From Micromonospora trifolii (lineage in GTDB: Bacteria; Actinomycetota; Actinomycetes; Mycobacteriales; Micromonosporaceae), in assembly GCF_022229005.1 (NCBI RefSeq), contig NZ_JAKKFD010000014.1, positions 32,587 to 96,586 on the forward strand: 64,000 bases of DNA, given 5' to 3'. Shown piece after piece: positions 7,766-16,328 of this stretch. The notes beneath the pieces were generated by a model, which saw only the letters and a program-made list of their open reading frames with translations, ran no database searches and was not told the DNA's origin. The stretch's first letter is position 1. Each line of letters opens with the position of its first letter. Made by a program: the position numbers and the translations under genes.

Positions 7766-8041
7766 TCAGCCGGCCTCGCGCCGGACGATCGCCACCGCCA
7801 CCCGGCAGAACTCGTCCATGTCCGGGTTGAACCCGGCAGCGATGTCGGGATGCAACCCGGAGCGGGTCTCCTCCAACAGTCGCTGGCAGACCTGCTCGAC
7901 CGGTTCGCCGGCGTAGCCGGTGCGGACCCGGTCGGTGGCCGCCTGAAGCGCCGAGGTCAGCTGCTCCTCCAGCGGGCCGCGCAGCTTCTGCTGCACAGGA
8001 TCGAGCCCGCGGGGGTCGAGCGTGACATGTGGCTCCGACAT
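7766..8041 (-). CDS. Small acidic protein, unknown function
   Basis: This is a 91-residue protein from ATG 8041 (SEPHVTLDPRGLDPVQQ). It is predicted mostly helical, acidic and soluble, and has no membrane segment. I recognise no family; composition and length match small cytoplasmic proteins conserved among Micromonosporaceae. The start is favoured by GGGAGC a few bases upstream. It lies just downstream of the RusA-like gene on the same strand (48-bp gap), so the two may form a unit, and it is convergent with the YkuD-like gene. Confidence 0.6.
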   Translation of the reverse strand: MSEPHVTLDPRGLDPVQQKLRGPLEEQLTSALQAATDRVRTGYAGEPVEQVCQRLLEETRSGLHPDIAAGFNPDMDEFCRVAVAIVRREAG

Positions 8042-8088
8042 CGGTGCTCCCTTCGTCGGCGTCCGCGATACCCCACCGCGGACGTCGG

Positions 8089-8520
8089 TCAAACCCCGGT
8101 CGGTACGGCGGCGACCCGCACCTGGTACGAGAACTCCTCCGCCGGCTCCTCGTGGTACGACAGCCGGCGGATCTGCCGGTCGTCGTCGTAGAGGGCGACG
8201 TCCACCAGCACGCCGAGGTGGGCGAGGCCGATGCTGGACACCCGCTTCTTGTCCTGCAACACCGCGCAGACGCCGCCGAGCAGGGTGCTGGCGTCGGACG
8301 TACGGTGCCCGGGCGGGCAGCGCAACACCAGGTCCACCTCGATCGGCCCGGGCAACGGCGTCCAGCCGGTGCGCTGGGCCGCGACGAGGGCGGCCTGGAG
8401 CAGGGTGCGGACCCTCGTCGCCTGCCGGTGCCCGGCGGCGAAGATGGACAACGCTTCGGTCTTGACCGGTGGCAGGCCGCTCACCTCGAACGTCAGGGCG
8501 AGAGCGCGGGTGTCCTGCAC
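8089..8520 (-). CDS. Possible RusA-like endonuclease-fold protein
   Basis: This is a 143-residue protein from GTG 8520, chosen for GAGGAGG upstream. It begins LALTFEVSGLPPVKTEALSI, has VDLVLRCPPGHRTSDASTLL in the middle and ends with VALYDDDRQIRRL. The order of a substrate-binding strand, a DxxN-like position replaced by SDAS, and a final DDxQI motif resembles RusA Holliday junction resolvases. One expected acidic/Asn position is not canonical, so activity is uncertain. No phage genes flank it. It could instead be a RusA-derived housekeeping protein. Confidence 0.5.
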   Translation of the reverse strand: MQDTRALALTFEVSGLPPVKTEALSIFAAGHRQATRVRTLLQAALVAAQRTGWTPLPGPIEVDLVLRCPPGHRTSDASTLLGGVCAVLQDKKRVSSIGLAHLGVLVDVALYDDDRQIRRLSYHEEPAEEFSYQVRVAAVPTGV

Positions 8521-8704
8521 GACGGCACCTCCTCGTTGGGACGATCCTGCCGAACCGGGGGAGCGGCGGTGGGATGTTCCGCGATTACCAACCGATCGGG
8601 CAGGCATGGGTCGGCCGGAGGCGTGTCGACGGCGGCGGCGAACGCGCCGGCTGCGGCGCTAGGAAAACGCTAGCCGACGACGCCCGTGCTCGGTAGTCGG
8701 TCGT

Positions 8705-9409
8705 TCACCCGGTGGGGCGTGGTGCGAAGGCGCAGAACTCGTTGCCCTCGGGGTCGGCCAGCACCCACCACCAGTGCGCCTCGTCGAGTGGCTCCCGCAG
8801 CAGGGTCGCGCCCGCCGCGATCAGCGCCATCGGCTCCGGGTCGACCAGGTCGACGTCCCAGTGCAGCCGGTTCTTGACCGTTTTGGGCTCGGCCACCCCG
8901 ACGAACACCCAGTAGTCCCAGGGGAACCCGGCCGCACCGACCACCGACGAGGTGGTCGAGTCGTGCTCCACGGTGCCGCCGACCACCCCGGCCCACCAGG
9001 TCGCCTGGGCAGCCGGGTCGGCCGAGTCCACGACCAGCTCGAACGGGCCCGCTCCGGTGCCCTCGCGGGCCGGAAACGCGCAGAACTCGTTGCCCTCCGG
9101 GTCGTCGAGCACCCACCAGGTCGCCTCGCCGTCCGGTTCGCGAACCAGCCGGGCGCCGTCCGCGAGCAGCGCCGCCGGGTCCGCGCCGGCCAACCGCAGA
9201 TCCAGGTGTACGCGGGTCTTGCCGACCCGAGGCTCGGGCACCTTGTTCACCCAGATGGACTCGGCGTTGGAGCGCGCCGAGCGGGGGTCCACCCGGGTGT
9301 CGTCGTCACCGGCGTCGGCCACGTCACCGTCGAGCATCCGGGCCCAGAAGGCACCGAGCGCGAGTGGGTCGTTGGCGTCGAGGCAGAGGTCCTTGAAGCG
9401 CGCGATCAT
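8705..9409 (-). CDS. Tandem VOC (glyoxalase-like) domain protein
   Basis: This is a 234-residue protein of two VOC/glyoxalase-like halves. The first starts FKDLCLDANDPLALGAFWAR and ends DPEGNEFCAF (about 1-112); the second starts FELVVDSADPAAQATWWAGV and ends DPEGNEFCAF (about 118-230). The repeated ending shows internal duplication. These proteins are usually annotated as glyoxalase or bleomycin-resistance-like; the substrate is unknown. The start is ATG 9409. A palindromic repeat element lies 44 bp upstream. Confidence 0.85.
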   Translation of the reverse strand: MIARFKDLCLDANDPLALGAFWARMLDGDVADAGDDDTRVDPRSARSNAESIWVNKVPEPRVGKTRVHLDLRLAGADPAALLADGARLVREPDGEATWWVLDDPEGNEFCAFPAREGTGAGPFELVVDSADPAAQATWWAGVVGGTVEHDSTTSSVVGAAGFPWDYWVFVGVAEPKTVKNRLHWDVDLVDPEPMALIAAGATLLREPLDEAHWWWVLADPEGNEFCAFAPRPTG

Positions 9410-9452
9410 GGCTTCAGCATGCCCGGTCCGGGCGGTCCGAGCCCGGACCCGG

Positions 9453-9532
9453 CCGCGATCTTGCACTTACTGTCCCGACGTAAGGGGCATTCGATACTTT
9501 TCGGCGACCGAAACAGCAAGATCGGCGCGGGC
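9453..9532 (+). repeat. Palindromic intergenic repeat, copy A
   Basis: The ends GATCTTGC and GCAAGATC form an inverted repeat around a core containing CCCGAC, AAGGGGCATT and TCGGCGACCGAAA. The same elements recur in opposite orientation at 17547-17625, so this is a dispersed palindromic (REP/MITE-like) element. It occupies the gap between the VOC and DUF397 genes. Confidence 0.8.
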
Positions 9533-9567
9533 GGCCGGTCGGGGCGAGGCTTCTTCGGGTTTCGCGT

Positions 9568-9756
9568 TCAGTGCTGTTTGGCGTACGCGACGAAGGCCTT
9601 CCAGGCCGTCGGGTCGACGTGCAGAGTGCCGCCGTCGCGGTCCTTGGTGTCGCGCACCAGCACCACGGTCGGGAGGTTGTCGGCGACCTCGACGCAGGCT
9701 CCGCCGTTGCCGCCGGACCGGGTCGACTTTCGCCACTGTGGGGTCAGAATGCCCAT
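9568..9756 (-). CDS. DUF397 domain protein
   Basis: This is a 62-residue protein from ATG 9756. It has the family pattern WRKSTRSGGNGGACVEVA near the N-terminus, then VLVRDTKDRDGGTL and WKAFVAYAK. DUF397 proteins are small partners of XRE regulators in actinobacteria; Scr1/Scr2-type pairs act as toxin-antitoxin-like or antibiotic-activating modules. The start overlaps the end of the XRE gene by 13 bp, which indicates translational coupling. Confidence 0.92.
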   Translation of the reverse strand: MGILTPQWRKSTRSGGNGGACVEVADNLPTVVLVRDTKDRDGGTLHVDPTAWKAFVAYAKQH

Positions 9757-10544
9757 GACTTCGCCACTTCCTTGATCAGCTCGGTTGACTGCCGGCGGGG
9801 GAGCGCCTCGTTCCGCACGATCTCCCACGTCTTCGCCAGCTTAGCGATGTCGGCCGACGCATCGACGATCTGCGCTGTGAGCTGGTTGTCGGCATAGGTC
9901 ACGCGTTCGCCGTCTGGCATCTCGGCGATGATGAACTGGCCGCCCATTCCCAGGTACATCCCAGCATCCGTCGGGACGATGTGCACCTGGATATGCTCCG
10001 CCGTCGCCAACTGGGCCAGGTGCTCGCACTGCTCGACCATGAGGCCCGGCTGGTCGAGCACAGGTCGACGCAGCACCGCCTCGTCCAGCACGGCGATGAG
10101 CTGCGGCGGGCGCGGGCGGTGCAGGATCGCCTGGCGCTCCAGCCGGGAGGCGACGATGCGATCCACGTCCTCGGCGTCGAAGCGGCCGCCGGCCAGCGTC
10201 GCGCGGGCGTACCGCTCGGTCTGGAGCAGGCCCGGCACGTAGGCCAACTCGAACCAGCGCAGCGTGGTCGCCTCCCGCTCGAACTCGATCCACTCGCGTA
10301 GCCAGGCCGGCTCGGCGTCGAGCCGGGCCAACCCGTCCAGCATGCGGAGGAAGCGTCCGCCGGTCTGGTGGTGGGTGTCTACCGCCCTCATGTATTCCTT
10401 CGTGGGCGGTCGCCCGCCGGTCTCCACCGAGCTGACGTGCGAACCCGAATAGCCGATGCCCCTGCCAAAGTCGTCCTGACTGAGCCCGATCCCCGTCCGG
10501 AACAGACGCAGTTCCTCCAGCACGTAGTCGGTGACGGTCCCCAT
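9744..10544 (-). CDS. XRE-type helix-turn-helix regulator with DUF5753 domain
   Basis: This is a 266-residue protein. The HTH lies at about residues 10-65 (LRLFRTGIGLSQDDFGRGIG, YSGSHVSSVETGGRPP). A C-terminal DUF5753 domain (about 85-260) includes FELAYVPGLLQTERYARA, VLDEAVLRRPV and VHIVPTDAGMY. The family is greatly expanded in Streptomyces and Micromonospora and pairs with DUF397 proteins. The start is ATG 10544. The pair is divergent from the small Cys-motif protein at 10825. Confidence 0.93.
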   Translation of the reverse strand: MGTVTDYVLEELRLFRTGIGLSQDDFGRGIGYSGSHVSSVETGGRPPTKEYMRAVDTHHQTGGRFLRMLDGLARLDAEPAWLREWIEFEREATTLRWFELAYVPGLLQTERYARATLAGGRFDAEDVDRIVASRLERQAILHRPRPPQLIAVLDEAVLRRPVLDQPGLMVEQCEHLAQLATAEHIQVHIVPTDAGMYLGMGGQFIIAEMPDGERVTYADNQLTAQIVDASADIAKLAKTWEIVRNEALPRRQSTELIKEVAKSWAF

Positions 10545-10719
10545 CGATTCCCCAACCTTCGCTCAGTCTGGCTCGGCGTGTCCCTCATGGATGCTCACCT
10601 GGACCGCTGAGCTGCACAGATGGCGCGAGCACGTATCGACGGTAGTCGCCTCATCACCAGACTGTCACCAGTGGCGGGTCCGCTGGTGGCCGCAATGGCG
10701 GCGGTGGGCCCTGCCCTCC

Positions 10720-10756
10720 GGGGTCGCTCCCGTTTCCCCCTTGCGGGAGCGGCCCC
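10720..10756 (+). promoter_or_regulatory. Hairpin in the leader of the small Cys-motif gene
   Basis: GGGGTCGCTCCCG (10720-10732) pairs with 10744-10756 with one mismatch over 13 bp and an 11-nt loop. It lies 24 bp upstream of the leader peptide start codon. It could be a transcriptional pause/terminator or an mRNA-stabilising element; no T-tract is present. Confidence 0.5.
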
Positions 10757-10780
10757 TTCCCCGTCCCCGAGGAGGTCGAT

Positions 10781-10825
10781 GTGCTCACCCCGACAGGCCA
10801 GCAGCCCTCGGTGTGGTGGCGGTGA
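10781..10825 (+). CDS. Short leader peptide, translationally coupled
   Basis: GTG at 10781 is preceded by GAGGAGG at ideal spacing and opens a 14-residue frame, MLTPTGQQPSVWWR. Its stop codon (10823-10825) shares one base with the ATG of the next gene (TGATG). The next gene lacks its own good ribosome-binding site, so this mini-ORF probably delivers ribosomes to it. It ends in two adjacent Trp codons, which could make translation sensitive to Trp supply; that is speculation. Confidence 0.5.
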   Translation: MLTPTGQQPSVWWR

Positions 10826-11079
10826 TGGTGGTTCGGCCGCCCGTCCCGCACGTCGCCATGCGCCCGCTGTGGCGGTGCCGCAACTGTGGCACCGAGTGGC
10901 CCTGCCAACCGGCCAAGCTCGCCCTGCTGACGGAGTACCGGACCAGCCGGACCGCGCTGCTGATCTACCTTGGCACCCTGATGCACGAGGCGACGAACCA
11001 GCTCACCCAACTCCACCCGGATCATCCACCGACCAGGATGACCGAGCGCTTCCTCTCCTGGGCCAGGGCCCGGAGTTGA
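10825..11079 (+). CDS. Small Cys-motif protein, unknown function
   Basis: This is an 84-residue protein. Its landmark is RPLWRCRNCGTEWPCQPAKL, a CxxC...C cluster that could bind zinc, followed by helical LLIYLGTLMHEATNQL and RFLSWAR. Similar short proteins next to XRE-DUF397 genes in this family of bacteria have sometimes been labelled flavin reductase, but no flavin-binding domain is visible. The start ATG overlaps the stop of the leader peptide. Confidence 0.7.
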   Translation: MVVRPPVPHVAMRPLWRCRNCGTEWPCQPAKLALLTEYRTSRTALLIYLGTLMHEATNQLTQLHPDHPPTRMTERFLSWARARS

Positions 11080-11097
11080 CGCTCGGCCCGCCGTCGT

Positions 11098-11496
11098 TCA
11101 CCCCGGAAAGTGGATCAGTGGCACCCCGTCGGAGTATCCGGGCCCCTCACTGGTCAGCACCGCGGCGTCGTGGGTCAGGCCCGCCACGGCGGCTGCGGCC
11201 AGGTCGAAACGGCGGGTCCTGCGCTGCCAGAAGGTCAGCTCCGGTAGATCCTCCGCCTGCTCGGGCAGCAGCGCGCAGGAAGTCAAGGCCAGCAGCTTGT
11301 GCAGCAGGGCCAGGTCCTTGCCGGTCGCCATGGTCAACGCTTCGGTCGCTGCCACCACCGGCACCCCGAACCGCACCCCGTCCTCAATCACCTCGTGGAC
11401 GGGCTCGCCCACGTGCACCGTCCGGAGGACGGCGTATCCCAGCAGGGCCGACCGGTCCAGGATGAGTCGAACTGGTGGTGTTGTCTCCGAGGTCAT
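11098..11496 (-). CDS. PIN-domain-like toxin component
   Basis: This is a 132-residue protein. The acidic residues expected of a PIN nuclease appear in order: Asp in LILDRSALLGY, Glu in VVAATEALTM, and Asp in RRFDLAAAAVAGLTHDAAVLTSE. The N-terminal half matches the VapC-like pattern, though weakly. The start overlaps the stop of the upstream ribbon-helix-like gene by 4 bp (ATGA), the classic antitoxin-first arrangement. Predicted activity is RNA cleavage restrained by the upstream partner. Confidence 0.7.
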   Translation of the reverse strand: MTSETTPPVRLILDRSALLGYAVLRTVHVGEPVHEVIEDGVRFGVPVVAATEALTMATGKDLALLHKLLALTSCALLPEQAEDLPELTFWQRRTRRFDLAAAAVAGLTHDAAVLTSEGPGYSDGVPLIHFPG

Positions 11497-11816
11497 GCGG
11501 CGTCGGCGCGGGGCGCGGTGTCGTCACCGTTCATCTCGGCCTCCATGGCGGCTCGGATCTTGGCGCGCTCCGCCTCGAACCGCTCCGCAGACCACTCAGC
11601 CTCCACGCCCAGACGGCGGGCCCGAGCCTCGGCCACACCCTGCTCGCTGACGTGAATGCCGGCGGCGAGCAACAACTCCTTGTGCTGCTCCACCCGCTTG
11701 CGCCGACGCACCGACTCCGTGACGTAGGCACTGGCCATGCGGTTGCCCTGGCTCTCCAGGATCTGACTCACGTCCGGAGGGACGGAGATCGTGAAGCGGC
11801 GCTGAGGCTCTGTCAT
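11493..11816 (-). CDS. Antitoxin-like partner of the PIN protein
   Basis: This is a 107-residue protein. The N-terminus RRFTISVPPDVSQILESQG resembles a ribbon-helix-helix DNA-binding segment (strand then helix), followed by a long charged helical region (about 35-100) suited to wrapping a toxin. Its ATGA overlap with the PIN gene supports a two-gene toxin-antitoxin operon with the DNA-binding partner first. Autorepression is expected from the family arrangement. Confidence 0.65.
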   Translation of the reverse strand: MTEPQRRFTISVPPDVSQILESQGNRMASAYVTESVRRRKRVEQHKELLLAAGIHVSEQGVAEARARRLGVEAEWSAERFEAERAKIRAAMEAEMNGDDTAPRADAA

Positions 11817-11864
11817 ACGCGCAGCCTACACCTGTCATACTCCAGGCTGGCGCTGCTCGTACCG

Positions 11865-12560
11865 TCAGGCGGGTTTGACTCTGGTGGCGTCCGGCTGCGA
11901 GGTGCCGGAGGCGGTTCGGTCCTCGCGGAGCGACAAGCGACGCGCCAGCGCCGTGGCGCCCGCGAGCGCGGCCAGCACCAGGGCGATCTCCGTGACCACC
12001 ACCGACGGGGCCAAGCTGTAGTCGGTGGCCCAGGCGAAGCCGACGGTGATCGGCGTGATGACGATGCCGGCCGCAGGCACGAGGATGCTCATCAACCGAG
12101 CCGTCCGCCGGATCTCGGGCAGGTCGCGGAGCCGGGTCCGCACCGCGATGACCGCTCCCGTGACGACCACGGCGGCCGGTATGCCGTAGTAGACGGCGAC
12201 GGCGAGCTGGACCGGTACGTCGATCGAGCGGGGGATGTCGACCATGCGGACGAAGGCCGGGTAGGCCGCCATCAGGAGGCCGAAGCCGAGCACGACACCG
12301 AGCGCCGCGCCGATCAGCGCGGTGCCGAGAATGCGGCCGTAGTCGCCGCGCACCCGCTGGACGCCAGCCTCGTCGGCAAGCCGCCGCGCGAAGCCTGCCA
12401 CGTCACCGCCGATCAACTGCGCGGGATCGCCCCCGTCGGCAGCCGCGGCCCGCAGGTCGAGGCGCAGGTCCGCGGCGAGCGCCGCCCGATCGGCCGAGCC
12501 GACCCCGTGCCCGCGCCACGCCTGGTCGGCTTCGCTCAGAAGGCGGTCGATGGTGTCCAT
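11865..12560 (-). CDS. HAAS-domain membrane protein
   Basis: This is a 231-residue protein. The N-terminal 65 residues (MDTIDRLLSEADQAW, RAALAADLRLDLRAA) fit the short helical HAAS signalling domain often encoded next to PadR regulators. Four or five hydrophobic segments follow (about 78-100, 110-140, 152-172, 185-205). It begins 3 bp after the PadR gene stop, so the two are one operon. The role is probably membrane sensing or permease-like activity under PadR control. Confidence 0.75.
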   Translation of the reverse strand: MDTIDRLLSEADQAWRGHGVGSADRAALAADLRLDLRAAAADGGDPAQLIGGDVAGFARRLADEAGVQRVRGDYGRILGTALIGAALGVVLGFGLLMAAYPAFVRMVDIPRSIDVPVQLAVAVYYGIPAAVVVTGAVIAVRTRLRDLPEIRRTARLMSILVPAAGIVITPITVGFAWATDYSLAPSVVVTEIALVLAALAGATALARRLSLREDRTASGTSQPDATRVKPA

Positions 12561-12563
12561 GGG

Positions 12564-12950
12564 TCAACTCCTCGTGGGGGTGTGGTCGAGCGGGCAGAGA
12601 ACGGCGTCGACGGTGTCAGTGAAGCGGTTCCACTGTTTCTGCCAGGCATCCAGGTGGGTCCGACCGGACCCGGTCAGCGCGTAGACCTTTCGGGGCGGGC
12701 CGGTCGGGCTGACCTGCTGTTCGTGAGCGACAAGACCAAGTCGGCGCATGCGAGTGAGCAGGGGATAGATGGTGCCGTAGCTGATGGCGCCGAAGCCGGC
12801 CGCCTCCATCCGCCGAACCAGCTCGTAGCCGTGCGCGGGCTCGCGCGCCAGCAGCGCCAGCAGGCACATGTCAAGCGCGCCCCGCAGAAGTTGGGTCTGC
12901 CGGTCGTTGTCGTCGATGGACTGGCTCTCCGCCGCTACCATGCGACACAT
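12564..12950 (-). CDS. PadR family transcriptional regulator
   Basis: This is a 128-residue protein. The winged helix spans about residues 22-100 with LRGALDMCLLALLAREPAHG, YELVRRMEAAGFGAISYGTI and YPLLTRMRRLGLV, the standard PadR pattern, and a short C-terminal dimerisation helix. The start is ATG 12950 (AAGG upstream); an ATG three codons later is possible. It heads the operon with the HAAS membrane gene and presumably represses it until an inducer binds. Confidence 0.9.
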   Translation of the reverse strand: MCRMVAAESQSIDDNDRQTQLLRGALDMCLLALLAREPAHGYELVRRMEAAGFGAISYGTIYPLLTRMRRLGLVAHEQQVSPTGPPRKVYALTGSGRTHLDAWQKQWNRFTDTVDAVLCPLDHTPTRS

Positions 12951-13154
12951 ACTACCTTGCTATTCGGCGTCGCGATATACCGAAGCGGACTTCCGTAGTG
13001 ACAGCCAGGTTTCGTGGCTTCACGGGTGGGGCAGAGTAGCCGCTACAGAGCCTCTGGGCCGGTGTTTCCGCAGCTTGCCGACTCGGAATCGGCTCGCCGT
13101 GCGCCGGGGCACGGATGCCCTCCCCGGTCTTTCGCCGAGGAGAGGGGGAGGGCG

Positions 13155-14441
13155 ATGACGGACCCCGAAACGGCTCGACACCGACGCCGGCCGGTCGTTC
13201 GGCTGGGCGCGGCGGCTGCCGCACTGGCACTCGTCGCGCCGCTGGCCGCGTGCGGCGCGGACGACGCTGGTGGCCCACCGACGATCAACCTGTACTACCC
13301 GCCCGAGCAGAACCTGCAGAAGGTCGTCGACGACTGCAACGCGCAGGCCCAGGGACGGTACGAGATCGCCTACCGGGTGCTGCCCCGGCAGGCCGACGAC
13401 CAGCGGGTGCAGATGGTGCGCCGGCTGGCCGCCGAGGACAGCGGAATGGACCTGCTCGGGCTGGACGTCACCTGGACCCAGGAGTTCGCCAGCGCCGACT
13501 GGATCCGCGAGTGGACCGGCCAGGACAAGGCCGAGGTCGAGCAGGGCACCCTCGCCGGGCCGTTGGACACCGCCCGGTACGAGGACAAGTTGTACGCGGC
13601 GCCGAAGAACACCAACGTCCAGTTGCTCTGGTACCGCAAGGACCTGGTGCCGCAGCCGCCGACCACGTGGGACCAGATGATCAGCGCGGCCCAGCAGCTC
13701 AAGGACCAGGGCAAGCCGTACCAGGTACTCACCATGGGTGCGCAGTACGAGGGTCTGGTCGTCCTCTACAACACCCTGGCCGAGAGCGCCGGGGGGAAGA
13801 TCCTCAGCGACGACGGCCAGAAGGCCGTGATGGACCAGGGCACGGTCCGGGCGTTGGAGCAGCTGAAGAAGTTCGCCACGTCGGGCGTGACCTCGCCGTC
13901 GTTCAGCAACGCCACCGAGGACCCGGTTCGGCTGGAGTTCCAGTCCGGCTCCGGTGCGTTCCAGGTGAACTGGCCGTTCGTCTACCCGGCCCTTCAGGAA
14001 GCGAACCCGGAGCTGGCCAAGCAGGTCGGCTGGGCTCGGATCCCGGGCATCGACGAGGGCACCCCCAGCAAGGTCACCATCGGTGGGGTCAACCTGGCGG
14101 TCAGCTCCTACTCCAAGCACCCGGAGCAGTCCTTCGAGGCGGCCCGGTGCATCCGCAGCGCCGAGCACCAGAAGTTCTCCGCCATCAACGACGGTGTGCC
14201 GCCGACCATCGAGGCCGTCTTCGACGACCCGGAGATGACCGAGGCGTACCCGATGAAGGACACCATCCTGGAGGAGCTGAAGGAGCCGGCGACGCGGCCG
14301 CTGACCCCCGCCTACCAGAGCATCTCCACAGTGATGTCGGCGATCCTGTCGCCGCCGTCCGGGATCCGTCCGCAGCAGACCGCCGACGAGCTGCGCGGCG
14401 CCATCGCCGACGCCCTCCAGTCCAAGGGGGTCCTGCCGTGA
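13155..14441 (+). CDS. ABC transporter sugar-binding lipoprotein
   Basis: This is a 428-residue protein. The lipoprotein signal ends in LAAC (Cys33). The mature part is a family 1 solute-binding protein (NLYYPPEQNLQKVVDDCNAQ; MDLLGLDVTWTQEFASADWI), similar to trehalose/maltose-type binding proteins such as LpqY/MalE. It captures oligosaccharide outside the membrane for the two permeases encoded next. The start is ATG 13155 after GGGGGAGG. It is first in a four-gene operon followed by malQ, which supports an alpha-glucan substrate. Confidence 0.92.
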   Translation: MTDPETARHRRRPVVRLGAAAAALALVAPLAACGADDAGGPPTINLYYPPEQNLQKVVDDCNAQAQGRYEIAYRVLPRQADDQRVQMVRRLAAEDSGMDLLGLDVTWTQEFASADWIREWTGQDKAEVEQGTLAGPLDTARYEDKLYAAPKNTNVQLLWYRKDLVPQPPTTWDQMISAAQQLKDQGKPYQVLTMGAQYEGLVVLYNTLAESAGGKILSDDGQKAVMDQGTVRALEQLKKFATSGVTSPSFSNATEDPVRLEFQSGSGAFQVNWPFVYPALQEANPELAKQVGWARIPGIDEGTPSKVTIGGVNLAVSSYSKHPEQSFEAARCIRSAEHQKFSAINDGVPPTIEAVFDDPEMTEAYPMKDTILEELKEPATRPLTPAYQSISTVMSAILSPPSGIRPQQTADELRGAIADALQSKGVLP

Positions 14442-14496
14442 GCGCGAGGAGTGAGCCGTTCCTGCGAGCCCCGCAGTCGCGAAGGAAGGTGGCCCC

Positions 14497-15480
14497 GTGA
14501 GTATCAACGCCACGCCGACCGGCGCCGACGTCGCCGCCGAGGAGACCCGGCAGCCCGCCGCCGTGCCGAAGCAACGCGGCGGCCGTCGCAAGCCCCCGTT
14601 GAGTGAGAACAAGAAGGCCGAACGCCGACTCGGTCTGCTGCTCTGCGCGCCGGCTGCGCTGGTCATGATCGCGGTGACCGCGTACCCGATCATCTACTCG
14701 GTCTGGCTGTCGTTGCAGCGCTTCGACCTGCGCTTCCCCGACCAGCGTGAGTTCATCGGGCTGGAGAACTACGTCACGGTGCTCACCAACGAGTTCTGGT
14801 GGACCGCGTTCGGGGTGACCATGCTGATCACGGTGGTCACCGTCGCCGTCGAGCTGGTGCTCGGCATGGGCCTGGCGATCATCATGCACCGCACCATCAT
14901 CGGCCGCGGCCTGGTCCGGACCTCGGCGCTGATCCCGTACGGGATCGTCACAGTGGTCGCCGCGTTCTCCTGGCGGTACGCCTGGACGCCCGGCACCGGC
15001 TACCTGGCCGACCTGTTCAGCGACGGCGCGCCGCTCACCGAACGGGCCAGCTCCCTGGCGATCATCATGCTGGCGGAGATCTGGAAGACCACGCCGTTCA
15101 TGGCGCTGCTGCTGATGGCCGGGCTGGCGCTGGTGCCGGAGGACCTGCTCAAGGCGGCCTCCACCGACGGCGCGACCGCCTGGCAGAAGTTCACAAAGGT
15201 GATGCTGCCGGTGATGAAGCCGGCGATCCTGGTCGCGTTGCTGTTCCGCACCCTGGACGCGTTCCGGGTCTTCGACAACATCTTCGTGTTGACCGCCGGA
15301 GGCAACGAGACGTCGTCGGTGTCGATGCTCGCCTACAACAACCTGATCCGGGGTCTCAACCTCGGCATCGGTTCGACGATGTCGGTGCTGATCTTCATCA
15401 CCGTGGCGATCATCGCCTTCGTCTTCGTGAAGCTGTTCGGCACCGCTGCTCCGGGCAGCGACGACGGGGAGAGGCGCTGA
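14497..15480 (+). CDS. Sugar ABC transporter permease (MalF type)
   Basis: This is a 327-residue protein. A polar N-terminal tail (about 1-40) precedes six membrane segments. The EAA loop that docks the ATPase is [20 protein letters not shown] near residue 220. It is the MalF/LpqY-SugA type permease subunit. GTG 14497 is chosen for GGAAGG upstream. The gene ends 1 bp before the second permease starts, so translation is likely coupled. Confidence 0.93.
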   Translation: MSINATPTGADVAAEETRQPAAVPKQRGGRRKPPLSENKKAERRLGLLLCAPAALVMIAVTAYPIIYSVWLSLQRFDLRFPDQREFIGLENYVTVLTNEFWWTAFGVTMLITVVTVAVELVLGMGLAIIMHRTIIGRGLVRTSALIPYGIVTVVAAFSWRYAWTPGTGYLADLFSDGAPLTERASSLAIIMLAEIWKTTPFMALLLMAGLALVPEDLLKAASTDGATAWQKFTKVMLPVMKPAILVALLFRTLDAFRVFDNIFVLTAGGNETSSVSMLAYNNLIRGLNLGIGSTMSVLIFITVAIIAFVFVKLFGTAAPGSDDGERR

Positions 15481-15481
15481 C

Positions 15482-16318
15482 ATGGCTGTCGAAACCACTA
15501 CCAGGGCAAAGCTGCGCTGGGGTCTGCTCGACGTCCTCGTGGTCGTCTTCGCGCTGGTCCCGGTGCTGTGGATCGCGTCGCTGTCGTTCAAGACACCGGC
15601 CACCCTCACCGACGGGAACTTCATCCCCCGGGAGTGGACGCTGGACAACTACCGGACCATCTTCGACACCGACCAGTTCGTCCGGGCACTGGTCAACTCG
15701 ATCGGCGTCGCGCTGATCGCCACGCTGGTCGCTGTGGTGCTCGGCGCGATGGCCGCGTACGCGATCAGCCGCCTGGACTTCCCCGGTAAGAAGCTGTTGG
15801 TCGGCGTCTCCCTGCTGATCGCGATGTTCCCGCAGGTGTCACTGGTGTCGCCGCTGTTCGAGATCGAGCGTCAGCTCAAGATCTTCGACACCTGGCTCGG
15901 GCTGATCCTGCCGTACATCACCTTCGCGTTGCCGCTGGCGATCTACACGCTGTCGGCGTTCTTCAAGCAGATCCCATGGGACCTGGAGAAGGCCGCGAAG
16001 ATGGACGGCGCCACCCAGGGCCAGGCGTTCCGACGGGTGATCGCGCCACTGGCCGCGCCCGGGCTGTTCACCACGGCGATCCTGGTCTTCATCTTCTGCT
16101 GGAACGACTTCCTGTTCGCGATCTCGCTGACGTCGACCGAGCGGTCCCGCACGGTGCCGGCCGCGTTGTCGTTCTTCACCGGCGCGTCGCAGTTCGAGGA
16201 CCCCACCGGGGCGATCTGCGCCGCCGCCGTGGTGATCACCGTTCCGATCATCCTGTTCGTTCTCTTCTTCCAGCGTCGCATCGTGTCCGGTCTGACCTCC
16301 GGCGCGGTAAAGGGATAG
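15482..16318 (+). CDS. Sugar ABC transporter permease (MalG type)
   Basis: This is a 278-residue protein with six membrane segments and the EAA loop [20 protein letters not shown] near residue 175, typical of MalG/SugB. It forms the heterodimeric channel with the preceding permease. ATG 15482 directly follows the TGA of that gene. The C-terminus ([18 protein letters not shown]) is the usual family ending. Confidence 0.93.
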   Translation: MAVETTTRAKLRWGLLDVLVVVFALVPVLWIASLSFKTPATLTDGNFIPREWTLDNYRTIFDTDQFVRALVNSIGVALIATLVAVVLGAMAAYAISRLDFPGKKLLVGVSLLIAMFPQVSLVSPLFEIERQLKIFDTWLGLILPYITFALPLAIYTLSAFFKQIPWDLEKAAKMDGATQGQAFRRVIAPLAAPGLFTTAILVFIFCWNDFLFAISLTSTERSRTVPAALSFFTGASQFEDPTGAICAAAVVITVPIILFVLFFQRRIVSGLTSGAVKG

Positions 16319-16328
16319 GTGGGTAGTC

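Noticed and set aside
10620..11465. 281-codon rightward frame around the small Cys-motif gene
   Set aside because: Pro/Arg-rich shadow in another frame; the 84-residue protein fits codon bias and has the Cys motif.
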